The notes below the pieces were generated by a model, which had not been told where the DNA came from, ran no database searches, and was given only the letters and a program-made list of their open reading frames with translations. Shown piece by piece: positions 1 to 5,791 of a stretch of 6,057 bases of DNA. This DNA is from an uncultured Ruminococcus sp. (GTDB lineage Bacteria; Bacillota_A; Clostridia; Oscillospirales; Acutalibacteraceae). The first letter of the stretch is position 1. Each line of letters begins with the position of its first letter. A program made the position numbers and the translations under genes. Where the stretch lies: the NCBI GenBank assembly GCA_902773395.1, contig CACYEJ010000124.1, positions 1 through 6,057 on the forward strand, read 5' to 3'.

Positions 1-96
1 CAGAGGGGAATTTGTATTCCAAACTTCAATTTTATTCGTTATTCCTCTTCGCCCTCATAAAATTTTACGAAAAAATTACGCCAATATCGTGACGGT

Positions 97-354
97 GTGT
101 ATAAAGCAAAGACGCTCAATTATGAATATGATTTATTTGTCACAATAACAATAGAGAACGACAGAATTGTAGATTTACAGGTTGAAGCAGAGGAAGACGA
201 CATGTGGTACTTTGACAGAGCAAAAGAGGTGATTGTACCTCAGATTTTAGAAAAGCAGTCCACAGAGGATATAGATGCCGTAAGTGAATCAACGATTTCA
301 TCAGACGCTATAAAAAAGGCTGTAAATGAAGCGTTGAAGCAGGCGGAGAATTAG
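97..354 (+). CDS. FMN-binding domain protein, 5' end damaged or unresolved
   Basis: The 85-residue product resembles a nearly complete FMN_bind domain, as found in RnfG/NqrC-type and small flavoproteins. It opens with a DGVYKAK-like strand (the Asp-Gly codons lie just upstream of the GTG at 97), continues with a V-T-I-x-x-x-R-I-V-D segment, and ends with the family's C-terminal signature AVSESTISSDAIKKAV (residues 62-77). In flavinylated relatives the core is S-G-A-T with FMN bound to the Thr; here it reads S-E-S-T, with Ser63 and Thr66 kept but Gly-Ala replaced. The frame is open only back to a TAA at 58-60, and GTG 97 has no ribosome binding site and lies inside the domain's first strand. 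A hydrophobic stretch in another frame (about 12-89, FYSLFLFALIKFYEKITPIS) could be the lost signal or membrane anchor after a one-base frameshift near 80-90. Family assignment is fairly sure; the start and the integrity of the gene are not. Confidence 0.6.
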   Translation: MYKAKTLNYEYDLFVTITIENDRIVDLQVEAEEDDMWYFDRAKEVIVPQILEKQSTEDIDAVSESTISSDAIKKAVNEALKQAEN

Positions 355-370
355 ATTAATTTATCACATA

Positions 371-550
371 TTAAGTCTGGCGTTGGCAGTTCGTTTCGTG
401 CGGGTGAAAGCCGATTGATGAGCCGGGTTCAAGCTTGCCGTACATTATCTTTCCCAATTCGTCAACACGCATCTTAGAGATAGTGTCGCCCGTGCCGCCC
501 TTGAATTGGGGAATTCTTGTTTCTTCTATCTTTTCAAAATTAATAATCAT
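371..550 (-). pseudogene. Truncated cupin-domain protein (N-terminal 59 residues only)
   Basis: Reading from ATG at 550-548 to TAA at 373-371 gives 59 residues starting MIINFEKIEETRIPQFKGG and running through DELGKIMYGKLEPGSSIGFHPHETN. This matches the start of small cupin proteins: the G-K-x-x-x-x-x-L-x-P-G-x-S-I-G-x-H-x-H segment holds the first two metal-ligand histidines, H50 and H52. The conserved run should continue after E-T-N into the rest of the beta-barrel, about 50-60 more residues. Instead the frame ends with five unrelated residues (CQRQT) and a stop. A good ribosome binding site, AGGAG at 564-560, lies 9 nt before the ATG, so the 5' end is authentic and the 3' end has been lost. 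The product cannot fold as a cupin. The break lies within about 20 bp of 371-386, immediately next to the end of the FMN-binding fragment, so one rearrangement may have damaged this end. The cupin assignment is from recognised family pattern. Confidence 0.72.
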
Positions 551-608
551 TTTATGTATCTCCTATAATAAACGTCATTGCAAATACCCTAATACAGTAA
601 TGTATAGA

Positions 609-629
609 GTGGAAAGCTGAAAGCAGGAA
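609..629. repeat. Degenerate heptamer tract
   Basis: Three consecutive 7-mers, AGTGGAA, AGCTGAA and AGCAGGA, form a decayed 7-bp tandem array on the plus strand. Its first unit overlaps an 8-bp sequence, AGAGTGGA (606-613), that is the exact reverse complement of TCCACTCT (671-678) in the neighbouring heptamer array. The two tracts therefore face each other and could form a hairpin. Confidence 0.5.
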
Positions 630-647
630 TCGAGCTTATTCATAAAA

Positions 648-689
648 ACTCCACACTCCACACTCCACACTCCACTCTCCACACTCCAA
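648..689. repeat. Tandem 7-bp repeat, six copies of ACTCCAC
   Basis: Four perfect copies of ACTCCAC (648-675) are followed by TCTCCAC (676-682) and ACTCCAA (683-689), keeping strict 7-bp phase across 42 bp. On the minus strand, which is the coding strand of the neighbouring genes, the unit reads GTGGAGT. The array lies about 50 bp beyond the stop of the dockerin gene and before the truncated cupin gene. There is no spacer variation and no homology to CRISPR repeats. It is a simple intergenic heptamer array of the slippage-prone kind. Confidence 0.9.
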
Positions 690-740
690 ACTAACATGTC
701 GTTTGGGCAATGATTTTTGTTGTTTGCTGTAAATCAAATA

Positions 741-1781
741 TTACCCCAGACTGTTGACGGCTTCGCTGTAGGTGTGCGTCATGTACTTAGGTCCGGAGTT
801 CAGCATACCGGCAAAATCACCGAGGTAGCCCCTGTTTAAAAGCAGAATTTGATTTACGCTTGTGGTGTAGAGGTCGATTGTATTCCTCATTTCCTGCTTG
901 GTGCTCTTTTGCCCTTTGACGTAGTACTCGTGCGTTTCAACATCTGTTGCGTTGTTATAGCTTATCAAATGTCTTGTGACAATGGTTTCTTTGAGAGTAC
1001 CGTCTGAATTTGGTTTCAGTTCGTACAGGTTAGACTCGGACGGATTATTCAAATAGGTTACGTATCTGTACATATACAGACTTGTGCTGCCTGTACGAGT
1101 GTATAGAGCGTGTGACCGCATTCCGCCTTGCGGCGTTCCTTGATACCAGTCGCATTCGTAGGCGGTTTTTACTGTGCCGTTTACGTATGTGACAATTTTG
1201 AGCTTACTGTGAATGCCGTCCTCGGAATAGGCGTAAATCATCTCCGGATAGCCGTCGCCTATTACGTTTGCAAACATCACGGATTTGTTGTCTGTTTGGT
1301 AGGCTAATTTGTTTTGATATGTCATAATAGCAGTCTTGTTCTTTTCAAGCTCTTGTTTGAATTTCGACTTGTGAGCATTAGCCATGCCGTATATTCTGCC
1401 AACGTAAGTATTGCTTAGTAAGCCTACGCTGTAGCGAAGAACCTCAAGCGAATCGGCAGAGGTGATGTGTCCGTCGGTGTTGACGTCCGCAAGCTTTTTC
1501 TTAGCTGAGCTGAAATTTTCCAGCGACACGCTTTGTCGCAGAATCAACAGTGAATCCACCGATGTGACACGGTTGTCGCCGTTGAGGTCGCCGTAATATG
1601 ACGAGCCGCTTTCACAGATGTCGATAACACTGCCGCTTTCGGCAATATCCATTGTTTCACGGCTTTCGCAGGGCACTTCTGCTGCGGCGGAGTTTTGCGG
1701 TACTGTCTGAGCAGAGGAAGTTATTGACGAGCATACTGTAAGTGCAGCGGCTATTATTAGTGATATTATTTTTCGTTTCAT
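741..1781 (-). CDS. Secreted protein with N-terminal type-I dockerin and an unassigned C-terminal domain
   Basis: The 346-residue protein begins with a Sec signal peptide: MKRK, a hydrophobic core (residues 5-17), and likely cleavage after Ser-Ser-Ala24. The Cys at 17 follows Leu-Thr-Val, which is a poor lipobox. Residues 62-122 form a dockerin of two duplicated EF-hand-like calcium loops, DLNGDNRVTSVD (65-76) and DVNTDGHITSAD (99-110), each followed by an L-x-x-L-R helix. Dockerins bind cohesin modules on scaffoldins, so the protein is probably displayed in a cellulosome- or amylosome-like complex outside the cell. Residues 130-346 contain no glycosidase or carbohydrate-binding motif that I recognise. 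A segment near 168-186, FANVIGDGYPEMIYAY, resembles the D-x-D-G-D-G-x-P-E-L stretch of FG-GAP/VCBS-like beta-propeller blades. The dockerin follows the signal peptide directly, whereas most are C-terminal. The start is supported by AAAGGAG (minus strand, bases 1795-1789) about 7 nt before the ATG. The exact role is unknown. Confidence 0.9.
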   Translation of the reverse strand: MKRKIISLIIAAALTVCSSITSSAQTVPQNSAAAEVPCESRETMDIAESGSVIDICESGSSYYGDLNGDNRVTSVDSLLILRQSVSLENFSSAKKKLADVNTDGHITSADSLEVLRYSVGLLSNTYVGRIYGMANAHKSKFKQELEKNKTAIMTYQNKLAYQTDNKSVMFANVIGDGYPEMIYAYSEDGIHSKLKIVTYVNGTVKTAYECDWYQGTPQGGMRSHALYTRTGSTSLYMYRYVTYLNNPSESNLYELKPNSDGTLKETIVTRHLISYNNATDVETHEYYVKGQKSTKQEMRNTIDLYTTSVNQILLLNRGYLGDFAGMLNSGPKYMTHTYSEAVNSLG

Positions 1782-1826
1782 GAATTTGCTCCTTTCGTTA
1801 ATAGTGAGATTTGAAATTCTAACATT

Positions 1827-1855
1827 ATGATAACATTTATTTTAAATTTTATCAA
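1827..1855 (-). promoter_or_regulatory. Sigma-A-type promoter of the dockerin gene
   Basis: On the minus strand, TTGATA (1855-1850) is separated by exactly 17 nt from TATCAT (1832-1827), in AT-rich DNA. This places the transcript start near 1820, about 40 nt before the ATG at 1781. It lies just downstream of the glgB terminator, so the dockerin gene appears to be transcribed independently. Confidence 0.72.
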
Positions 1856-1877
1856 GTGTTGGGTGGGATTTTATAAC

Positions 1878-1910
1878 AAAAACACTCCCCGTTTTCAGGA
1901 GAGTGTTTTT
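1878..1910 (-). terminator. Intrinsic terminator downstream of glgB (possibly bidirectional)
   Basis: AAAAACACTC (1878-1887) pairs with GAGTGTTTTT (1901-1910). The stem extends by two G-C pairs past a one-base bulge and closes on a loop around GTTTTC. On the minus strand the hairpin ends in a run of five Ts, as expected for termination of glgB transcription about 170 nt past its stop. The plus strand also ends in TTTTT, so it could work in both directions. Confidence 0.75.
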
Positions 1911-1942
1911 GTATATGACGAATCACATCATTATTTCATATT

Positions 1943-2056
1943 AATCAAAATATCTGATGTTTTTGATTTTAAATAATATATAACGATTTTGCTATTATTA
2001 ATTATAAATTACATTCATTTACTCCAAAATAATCGCCAACATCAGATATTTTTGAT
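1943..2056. repeat. Nested inverted repeats downstream of glgB
   Basis: ATATCTGATGTT (1950-1961) and its exact reverse complement AACATCAGATAT (2038-2049) flank 76 nt of AT-rich DNA. With the adjoining ATCAAAA/TTTTTGAT the arms extend to 18-19 bp, with a one-base length difference. The left arm also contains a local 8-bp inverted repeat, AATCAAAA (1943-1950) with TTTTGATT (1961-1968), that would compete with the long-range pairing. There is no coding potential inside. It could be a decayed miniature element or a 3' UTR structure of glgB. Confidence 0.6.
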
Positions 2057-2080
2057 TTTTAAAATTATATCGAATAAAGA

Positions 2081-4222
2081 TTATTTCTTAGCCTTTTTTA
2101 CAGCTACCTTAACGGAATCATCTTTCTTCTTTGATTTTGACTCTGCTTTTTCTTCCTCAGAAACAGCTTCTTCCTCGGCTGCTTCTGCGATTGCTTCGTC
2201 AATCTCGTCTGCAAGCTCCTCTTTCACGGTTTCCTCGATTACTTCTTCAATAATCTTCTCAGCCTCATCAGCCTCTTCTTCCTCTTCAACTTCCTTAACA
2301 GGTGCTTCGAGTTCTTTCTTGAGTACAAAATAAGATGTGCCGAGCGGAGGAATTCTTACTGTGATAGAGTATTTCATCTCGTCTGGGTCTGCACAATGTT
2401 CAGCCACAACATCATTTGTCATAATCTCGCCCGGATTAACTACGCCGCAGCCGCCAAACTCTTCGCTCTCGGAGTTGAGAACCTCTTCATAGATACCATA
2501 CTTAGCAACGCCAATCTTATATGCTTCTCTAGTAACAGGCTGGAAGTTGCAGACTACTACTACTTCGCTGCCGTCAAAAGCAATTCTGCGGAACGCTATG
2601 ATACTTGCAGCCGCATCGTCAAGCGCAATCCAACGGAAGCCTGTCCAGTCGTAGTCGTTCTCGTGCATAGCCGGAACGTCCTTGTAGAACTTGTTTACTG
2701 TAGCGATATAATGATTGAGCTGCTTATGTGTGTCGTAATCAAGCAAATTCCACTGGAGCTGCTCGTTGTTGTTCCACTCGTCAAACTGTCCGATATCGCT
2801 GCCCATGAACATGAGCTTCTTGCCTGGGTGAGCCATCATATATCCGATGAATCCACGCATACCCTGGAACTTCATCTCGTAGCTGCCGGGCATTTTGTTG
2901 ATAAGAGAGCCTTTGCCGTAAACAACCTCGTCATGAGAAATCGGGAGAATAAAGTTCTCTGAGAAAGCGTAAATCAAGCTGAAAGTAAGGTTGTCCTGGT
3001 GCCAGTTTCTCCAAAGCGGGTCTTCTGCAAGATAGGAGAGAGTGTCGTTCATCCAGCCCATGTTCCACTTGTAGTCGAAGCCCAAGCCGTAGCCCTCTAT
3101 CGGGTAGCCGGTAACGTTTGACCAAGCTGTGCTTTCCTCGGCAATCATCATAGCGTCGGGGTGGTCTGTGTGAACCATAGTGTTGAGCTTTTGCAGGAAC
3201 TCAACTGCAACAAGATTTTCTCTGCCGCCGTACTGGTTTGGAATCCACTCGCCGTTCTTACGGTTGTAGTCAAGATAAAGCATAGAAGCAACGGCGTCTA
3301 CACGGATACCGTCAAAATGGTACTCTTCAAGCCAGAAGTTAGCCGATGAAATAAGGAAGCTCTTAACCTCGTAGCGTCCGAAGTTGAAGATATAAGTACC
3401 CCACTCCTTATGCTCGCCTATTCTCCAATCCTCATACTCATAGCAGCCTGTACCGTCAAAGCGAGCAAGACCGTGAGCATCTTTCGGGAAATGAGCCGGA
3501 ACCCAGTCGAGGATTACGCCGATTCCTGCCTGGTGGCAAGTATCAACAAGATACATCAAGTCTTTTGGCGTGCCATAACGGGAAGTAGCAGCGTAGTAAC
3601 CTGTTACCTGATAGCCCCAAGAACCGTCAAACGGGAACTCTGTAAGAGGCATAAACTCGATATGAGTATAGCCTATTTCAGTGAGGTAAGGCACAAGCTC
3701 ATCTGCGAGCTGTCTGTAATTATAGAAGCTGCCGTCCTCCTGTTTTTTCCATGAGCCGGCGTTTATCTCGTAGATATTCATAGGTCTGTTCTTATGGGGG
3801 TGAGCCTTTTTGAATTCAATCCACTCATCGTCGCCCCACTCGTAGCCGCTGATATCGTACACTTTTGAAGCGTTCTCCGGACGAACCTCGCAATGGAAAG
3901 CGTAGGGGTCTGTTTTCATAATTCTGTCGCCCCACTGTGTTTCCACGCTGTACTTATAGTTGGCATATTCGTAAACATTGTCAACGAAGGTTTCCCAAAC
4001 GCCCGTACCAAGCACACGGTACATATAGTTTGCGTGAATATCCCAGCCGTTAAAATCGCCGACTACAGCCACGCTCTTTGCGTTTGGCGCCCACACTCTG
4101 AACACAACGCCCTTGCGTCCGGCAATCTCCATAAAGTGTGAACCGAGATACTCGTAAGCGTGAGTAGACTCTCCGTTTAAAAACAGTTCAAGCTCCGAAC
4201 GATTATCAATACAATTTGCCAT
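2081..4222 (-). CDS. glgB: 1,4-alpha-glucan branching enzyme (GH13) with charged C-terminal tail
   Basis: GlgB cuts alpha-1,4 glucan chains and rejoins them as alpha-1,6 branches in cytoplasmic glycogen synthesis (EC 2.4.1.18). The 713-residue product has a CBM48-type N-terminal domain (about 30-115, with VFRVWAPNAKSVAVVGDFNGW), a GH13 barrel (about 145-520) and a C-terminal beta domain (about 535-635). The four GH13 regions are intact: DWVPAHF (239-245), GIRVDAVASM with nucleophile Asp309, MIAEEST with acid/base Glu362, and ISHDEV with Asp431. The 53-residue gap from Asp309 to Glu362 equals that between E. coli GlgB D405 and E458. The enzyme appears catalytically complete. After FVLKKE (about 637) comes a tail of about 77 residues rich in Glu and Ala, ending in a lysine-rich stretch, that is not part of the usual fold. 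AGAGGG (minus strand, 4233-4228) precedes the ATG by 5 nt. No other glycogen genes are adjacent; tetR lies 169 nt upstream in the same direction. Confidence 0.97.
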   Translation of the reverse strand: MANCIDNRSELELFLNGESTHAYEYLGSHFMEIAGRKGVVFRVWAPNAKSVAVVGDFNGWDIHANYMYRVLGTGVWETFVDNVYEYANYKYSVETQWGDRIMKTDPYAFHCEVRPENASKVYDISGYEWGDDEWIEFKKAHPHKNRPMNIYEINAGSWKKQEDGSFYNYRQLADELVPYLTEIGYTHIEFMPLTEFPFDGSWGYQVTGYYAATSRYGTPKDLMYLVDTCHQAGIGVILDWVPAHFPKDAHGLARFDGTGCYEYEDWRIGEHKEWGTYIFNFGRYEVKSFLISSANFWLEEYHFDGIRVDAVASMLYLDYNRKNGEWIPNQYGGRENLVAVEFLQKLNTMVHTDHPDAMMIAEESTAWSNVTGYPIEGYGLGFDYKWNMGWMNDTLSYLAEDPLWRNWHQDNLTFSLIYAFSENFILPISHDEVVYGKGSLINKMPGSYEMKFQGMRGFIGYMMAHPGKKLMFMGSDIGQFDEWNNNEQLQWNLLDYDTHKQLNHYIATVNKFYKDVPAMHENDYDWTGFRWIALDDAAASIIAFRRIAFDGSEVVVVCNFQPVTREAYKIGVAKYGIYEEVLNSESEEFGGCGVVNPGEIMTNDVVAEHCADPDEMKYSITVRIPPLGTSYFVLKKELEAPVKEVEEEEEADEAEKIIEEVIEETVKEELADEIDEAIAEAAEEEAVSEEEKAESKSKKKDDSVKVAVKKAKK

Positions 4223-4299
4223 AATTACCCTCTTTTCATCATTTTGTTATTCGTAAAAACTTTCCAATATTTTTCGGAAACAAATTTTTAATTAATATA

Positions 4300-4328
4300 A
4301 TAATACCATATTATTCAAGCTTTTGCAA
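4300..4328 (-). promoter_or_regulatory. Sigma-A-type promoter of glgB
   Basis: On the minus strand, TTGCAA (4328-4323) and TATTAT (4305-4300) are separated by exactly 17 nt. The start site would be near 4293, giving a leader of about 70 nt that is AT-rich and contains a weak 5-bp inverted repeat, TTTCC/GGAAA (4261-4280). glgB can therefore be expressed independently of the upstream tetR gene. Confidence 0.65.
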
Positions 4329-4348
4329 CCGACAAAACCCCACAACTG

Positions 4349-4363
4349 TCGTAAAATTTACGA
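4349..4363. promoter_or_regulatory. 15-bp palindrome upstream of the glgB promoter, candidate operator
   Basis: TCGTAAAATTTACGA is a perfect inverted repeat with 7-bp arms around one central base. It lies 20 bp upstream of the glgB -35 box, a usual place for an activator or operator site. A matching half-site, TTCGTAAAA, occurs at 4250-4258 in the glgB leader. No T-run follows and the stem is AT-rich, so it is a poor terminator for tetR. The binding protein is unknown. Confidence 0.45.
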
Positions 4364-4391
4364 ATTGTTCATATATTACAACAATGTGATA

Positions 4392-4907
4392 TTATTCGCT
4401 GTTCAATTTGCTGATTACGGAAATGACCTTATCGGTATTAAATTTCTTATTTGCCTGAAACGCATAGAATCCGCCGTAGATTTTCATACTGAAAAGGACG
4501 TTTTTTTCGACATCGTTTTCGTATTCGGGGCGAAGGCGAAACACGAGCTGTTTTAGAATAAGCTCTGTTTTCTCCGGAAGGAAAGCCGCTCTTGTCCCTG
4601 AGAACACGATATTGACAATACGTTCTTTTTCCGTATACGCATAGAACAGTTTTTTTGTGAACCCACCGGGATCATCAAATATATTCTGAGGGTTATCAAT
4701 AGTAGCCACGATTTCCTCGACTATTTGTGTTTCTATTTTATCAGACAGGTCGTAGATATCACGATAATGGTCATAGAAGGTAGATTTATTGACACCAGCC
4801 AATTTGCACAACTCGGTAACGGAAATTTTCTCGACAGCATTTTTTGTACGAAGCTGCATAAAAGCGCCGCTAATTGCACTTTTGGTTTTCTTAATTCTGA
4901 TATCCAT
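4392..4907 (-). CDS. TetR/AcrR-family transcriptional regulator
   Basis: The 171-residue protein starts MDIRIKKTKSAISGAFMQL, the first helix of a TetR DNA-binding domain. A helix-turn-helix follows at about residues 29-47 (ISVTELCKLAGVNKSTFYD), then the typical YRDIYDLSDKIE. Residues 60-171 are the helical ligand/dimer domain, most like the DhaS-type group of Firmicute regulators; no ligand can be read from sequence. I chose the ATG at 4907 over an upstream ATG at 4991 because the additional 28 residues do not fit the family and because the promoter (4991-4963) and palindromic operator overlap that extension. The ribosome binding site is weak (GGGTGA about 6 nt before the ATG). TetR proteins normally repress; autorepression is likely from the operator at 4934-4947. 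Control of glgB is possible from position only. Confidence 0.9.
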   Translation of the reverse strand: MDIRIKKTKSAISGAFMQLRTKNAVEKISVTELCKLAGVNKSTFYDHYRDIYDLSDKIETQIVEEIVATIDNPQNIFDDPGGFTKKLFYAYTEKERIVNIVFSGTRAAFLPEKTELILKQLVFRLRPEYENDVEKNVLFSMKIYGGFYAFQANKKFNTDKVISVISKLNSE

Positions 4908-4933
4908 AATAATCACCCGACTAACATTCATCA

Positions 4934-4947
4934 TAATGTTCACATTA
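4934..4947. promoter_or_regulatory. Candidate TetR operator (14-bp palindrome)
   Basis: TAATGTTCACATTA has perfect 6-bp arms around two central bases. A third half-site-like AACATT sits at 4923-4928. The palindrome lies 16 nt past the -10 box, about where the tetR transcript begins and before its ATG, the usual position for an autorepression operator. Looser look-alikes occur upstream of glgB (TTGTTCATATATTACA around 4365-4380 and AATGTGATATTA at 4383-4394). Confidence 0.5.
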
Positions 4948-4962
4948 CACGTCAAATTAAAC

Positions 4963-4991
4963 AAAATACAAACAGCAAAGCCCCTTGTCAA
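4963..4991 (-). promoter_or_regulatory. Sigma-A-type promoter of the tetR gene
   Basis: On the minus strand, a perfect TTGACA (4991-4986) is separated by 17 nt from TATTTT (4968-4963). The start site would be near 4956, about 50 nt before the ATG at 4907, so translation cannot begin at the upstream ATG at 4991. Confidence 0.75.
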
Positions 4992-5120
4992 TATATTCGC
5001 TACTTCTATATTACATTAATTCTCATATAAAATCAATAGAAAACTAAAATTTGTTTGTTAAAATTTTGTAACATAATTGATGCTAAGGTGAACTATTCGT
5101 GGGGAAGGATTGAAATTTAG

Positions 5121-5161
5121 AAAAAATGACAGAGGGGAACGCTCAGCAAAGAAGCGTCCCC
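5121..5161 (-). terminator. Probable terminator of the C_GCAxxG_C_C gene
   Basis: GGGGA-ACGCT (5134-5143) pairs with AGCGT-CCCC (5153-5161) with one bulged A and a loop of about 9 nt. Transcribed leftwards, the hairpin is followed by TCTGTCA and then six Ts (complement of 5126-5121). The T-run is several bases further away than in ideal terminators. It lies about 30 nt past the stop codon at 5191. Confidence 0.6.
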
Positions 5162-5190
5162 CGATAACAAATGCAATGGTTATAAAGAGC

Positions 5191-5667
5191 TTATTTTGAA
5201 TTAACAATTTCGCTTTGGTGTTCGTCTATGTACTCTTCGAGCAGATCGCCAACATATTTGCAAAGCTCAGGACACGGACGTTTATTCTTATTGGTAACGA
5301 TTGGCTTGTCACCAACAAGACCCTTGCTGCTGCCTAAAGGAGTAAGCCCAAGAAGCTCACGGCAAATCAGACTTCCGTTATCGTCTTCAAACCTTTGGGC
5401 AAGCTCACGCACACGAGCATACAGTTCGTTTCGTTTCTTGGGATTTTTCGGCTGTGAATCACCAAACAAAGCGCCAAGCACAATCCACATTCCGCTGACA
5501 GTACCGCACACCTCACGCATACCGCCCATACCGCCGCCAAAGGGCTGGGCAAGCATTGCAAGTGAATCCGAGGTTAAGCCTGTCATGTCGCTGAAAGCAA
5601 GCACAACAGACTGTGAGCAGTTGTAGCCGTTTAAAAAGTAATTCTTCGCAATATCGCCTCTGGACAT
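5191..5667 (-). CDS. C_GCAxxG_C_C family protein
   Basis: The 158-residue protein matches the C_GCAxxG_C_C family (PF09719/TIGR01909), named for its spaced cysteines. Residues 12-25 read LNGYNCSQSVVLAF with Cys17. Next come a glycine-rich FGGGMGGMREVCGTVSGMW with Cys54 and the C-G-x-x-x-G signature (54-59). CRELLG follows (Cys102), then CPELC (Cys132 and Cys136). Length and cysteine pattern fit a complete member. It has no signal peptide; hydrophobic stretches at 33-48 and 55-68 are short, so a soluble cytoplasmic protein is most likely. The biochemical role of the family is not established; the conserved cysteines suggest metal or redox chemistry, which is inference. AAAGGAGG (minus strand, 5682-5675) lies 7 nt before the ATG, so the start is secure. 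The gene stands alone, with its own structured leader and terminator. Confidence 0.9.
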   Translation of the reverse strand: MSRGDIAKNYFLNGYNCSQSVVLAFSDMTGLTSDSLAMLAQPFGGGMGGMREVCGTVSGMWIVLGALFGDSQPKNPKKRNELYARVRELAQRFEDDNGSLICRELLGLTPLGSSKGLVGDKPIVTNKNKRPCPELCKYVGDLLEEYIDEHQSEIVNSK

Positions 5668-5715
5668 TCTTATGCCTCCTTTAAAAGTTATTTGGATTTT
5701 GAATACTTAATATAC

Positions 5716-5755
5716 AGGAAAACAGCCAATTGTTGCGGGCAATCGGCTGTTTCCT
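5716..5755 (-). other. Hairpin B in the leader of the C_GCAxxG_C_C gene (possible terminator/attenuator)
   Basis: On the plus strand, AGGAAAACAGCCAATTG (5716-5732) pairs with CAATCGGCTGTTTCCT (5740-5755), leaving one bulged A, one A-C mismatch and a 7-nt loop. On the minus strand the 3' arm reads GGCTGTTTTCCT, giving four Ts directly after the G-C-rich core, and the next bases are GTATATT. That is an imperfect terminator shape about 50 nt before the start codon. It may be an attenuator, the end of a small RNA, or on the plus strand a terminator for rightward transcripts. Confidence 0.55.
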
Positions 5756-5791
5756 TTAGTTTGAGGGGTACATTTTGAGGAGGGTAGAACA

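Noticed and set aside
435..620. Plus-strand 61-codon frame
   Set aside because: It overlaps the antisense of the truncated cupin gene, whose minus-strand reading has both family similarity and a ribosome binding site.
648..689. Possible CRISPR array
   Set aside because: The units are 7 bp, adjacent and without spacers; this is a simple tandem repeat.
1989..2333. Plus-strand frame encoding a serine-rich 114-residue protein
   Set aside because: It is the antisense of the Glu/Ala/Lys-rich tail of glgB; the Ser richness is a mirror of Glu (GAA/GAG) codons, and there is no ribosome binding site.
2396..4141. Several plus-strand open frames of 60-190 codons opposite glgB
   Set aside because: They lie wholly inside the confidently identified branching enzyme gene, resemble no protein family and lack ribosome binding sites.
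4261..4280. TTTCC/GGAAA inverted repeat in the glgB leader
   Set aside because: The 5-bp arms with a 10-nt AT-rich loop are too weak to support as a regulatory structure.
4908..4991. 28-residue N-terminal extension of the TetR protein
   Set aside because: It contains the consensus promoter and operator, and the residues do not fit a TetR N-terminus.
5228..5626. Open frames on both strands overlapping the C_GCAxxG_C_C gene
   Set aside because: They are alternative-frame shadows of a complete family member that has a strong ribosome binding site.
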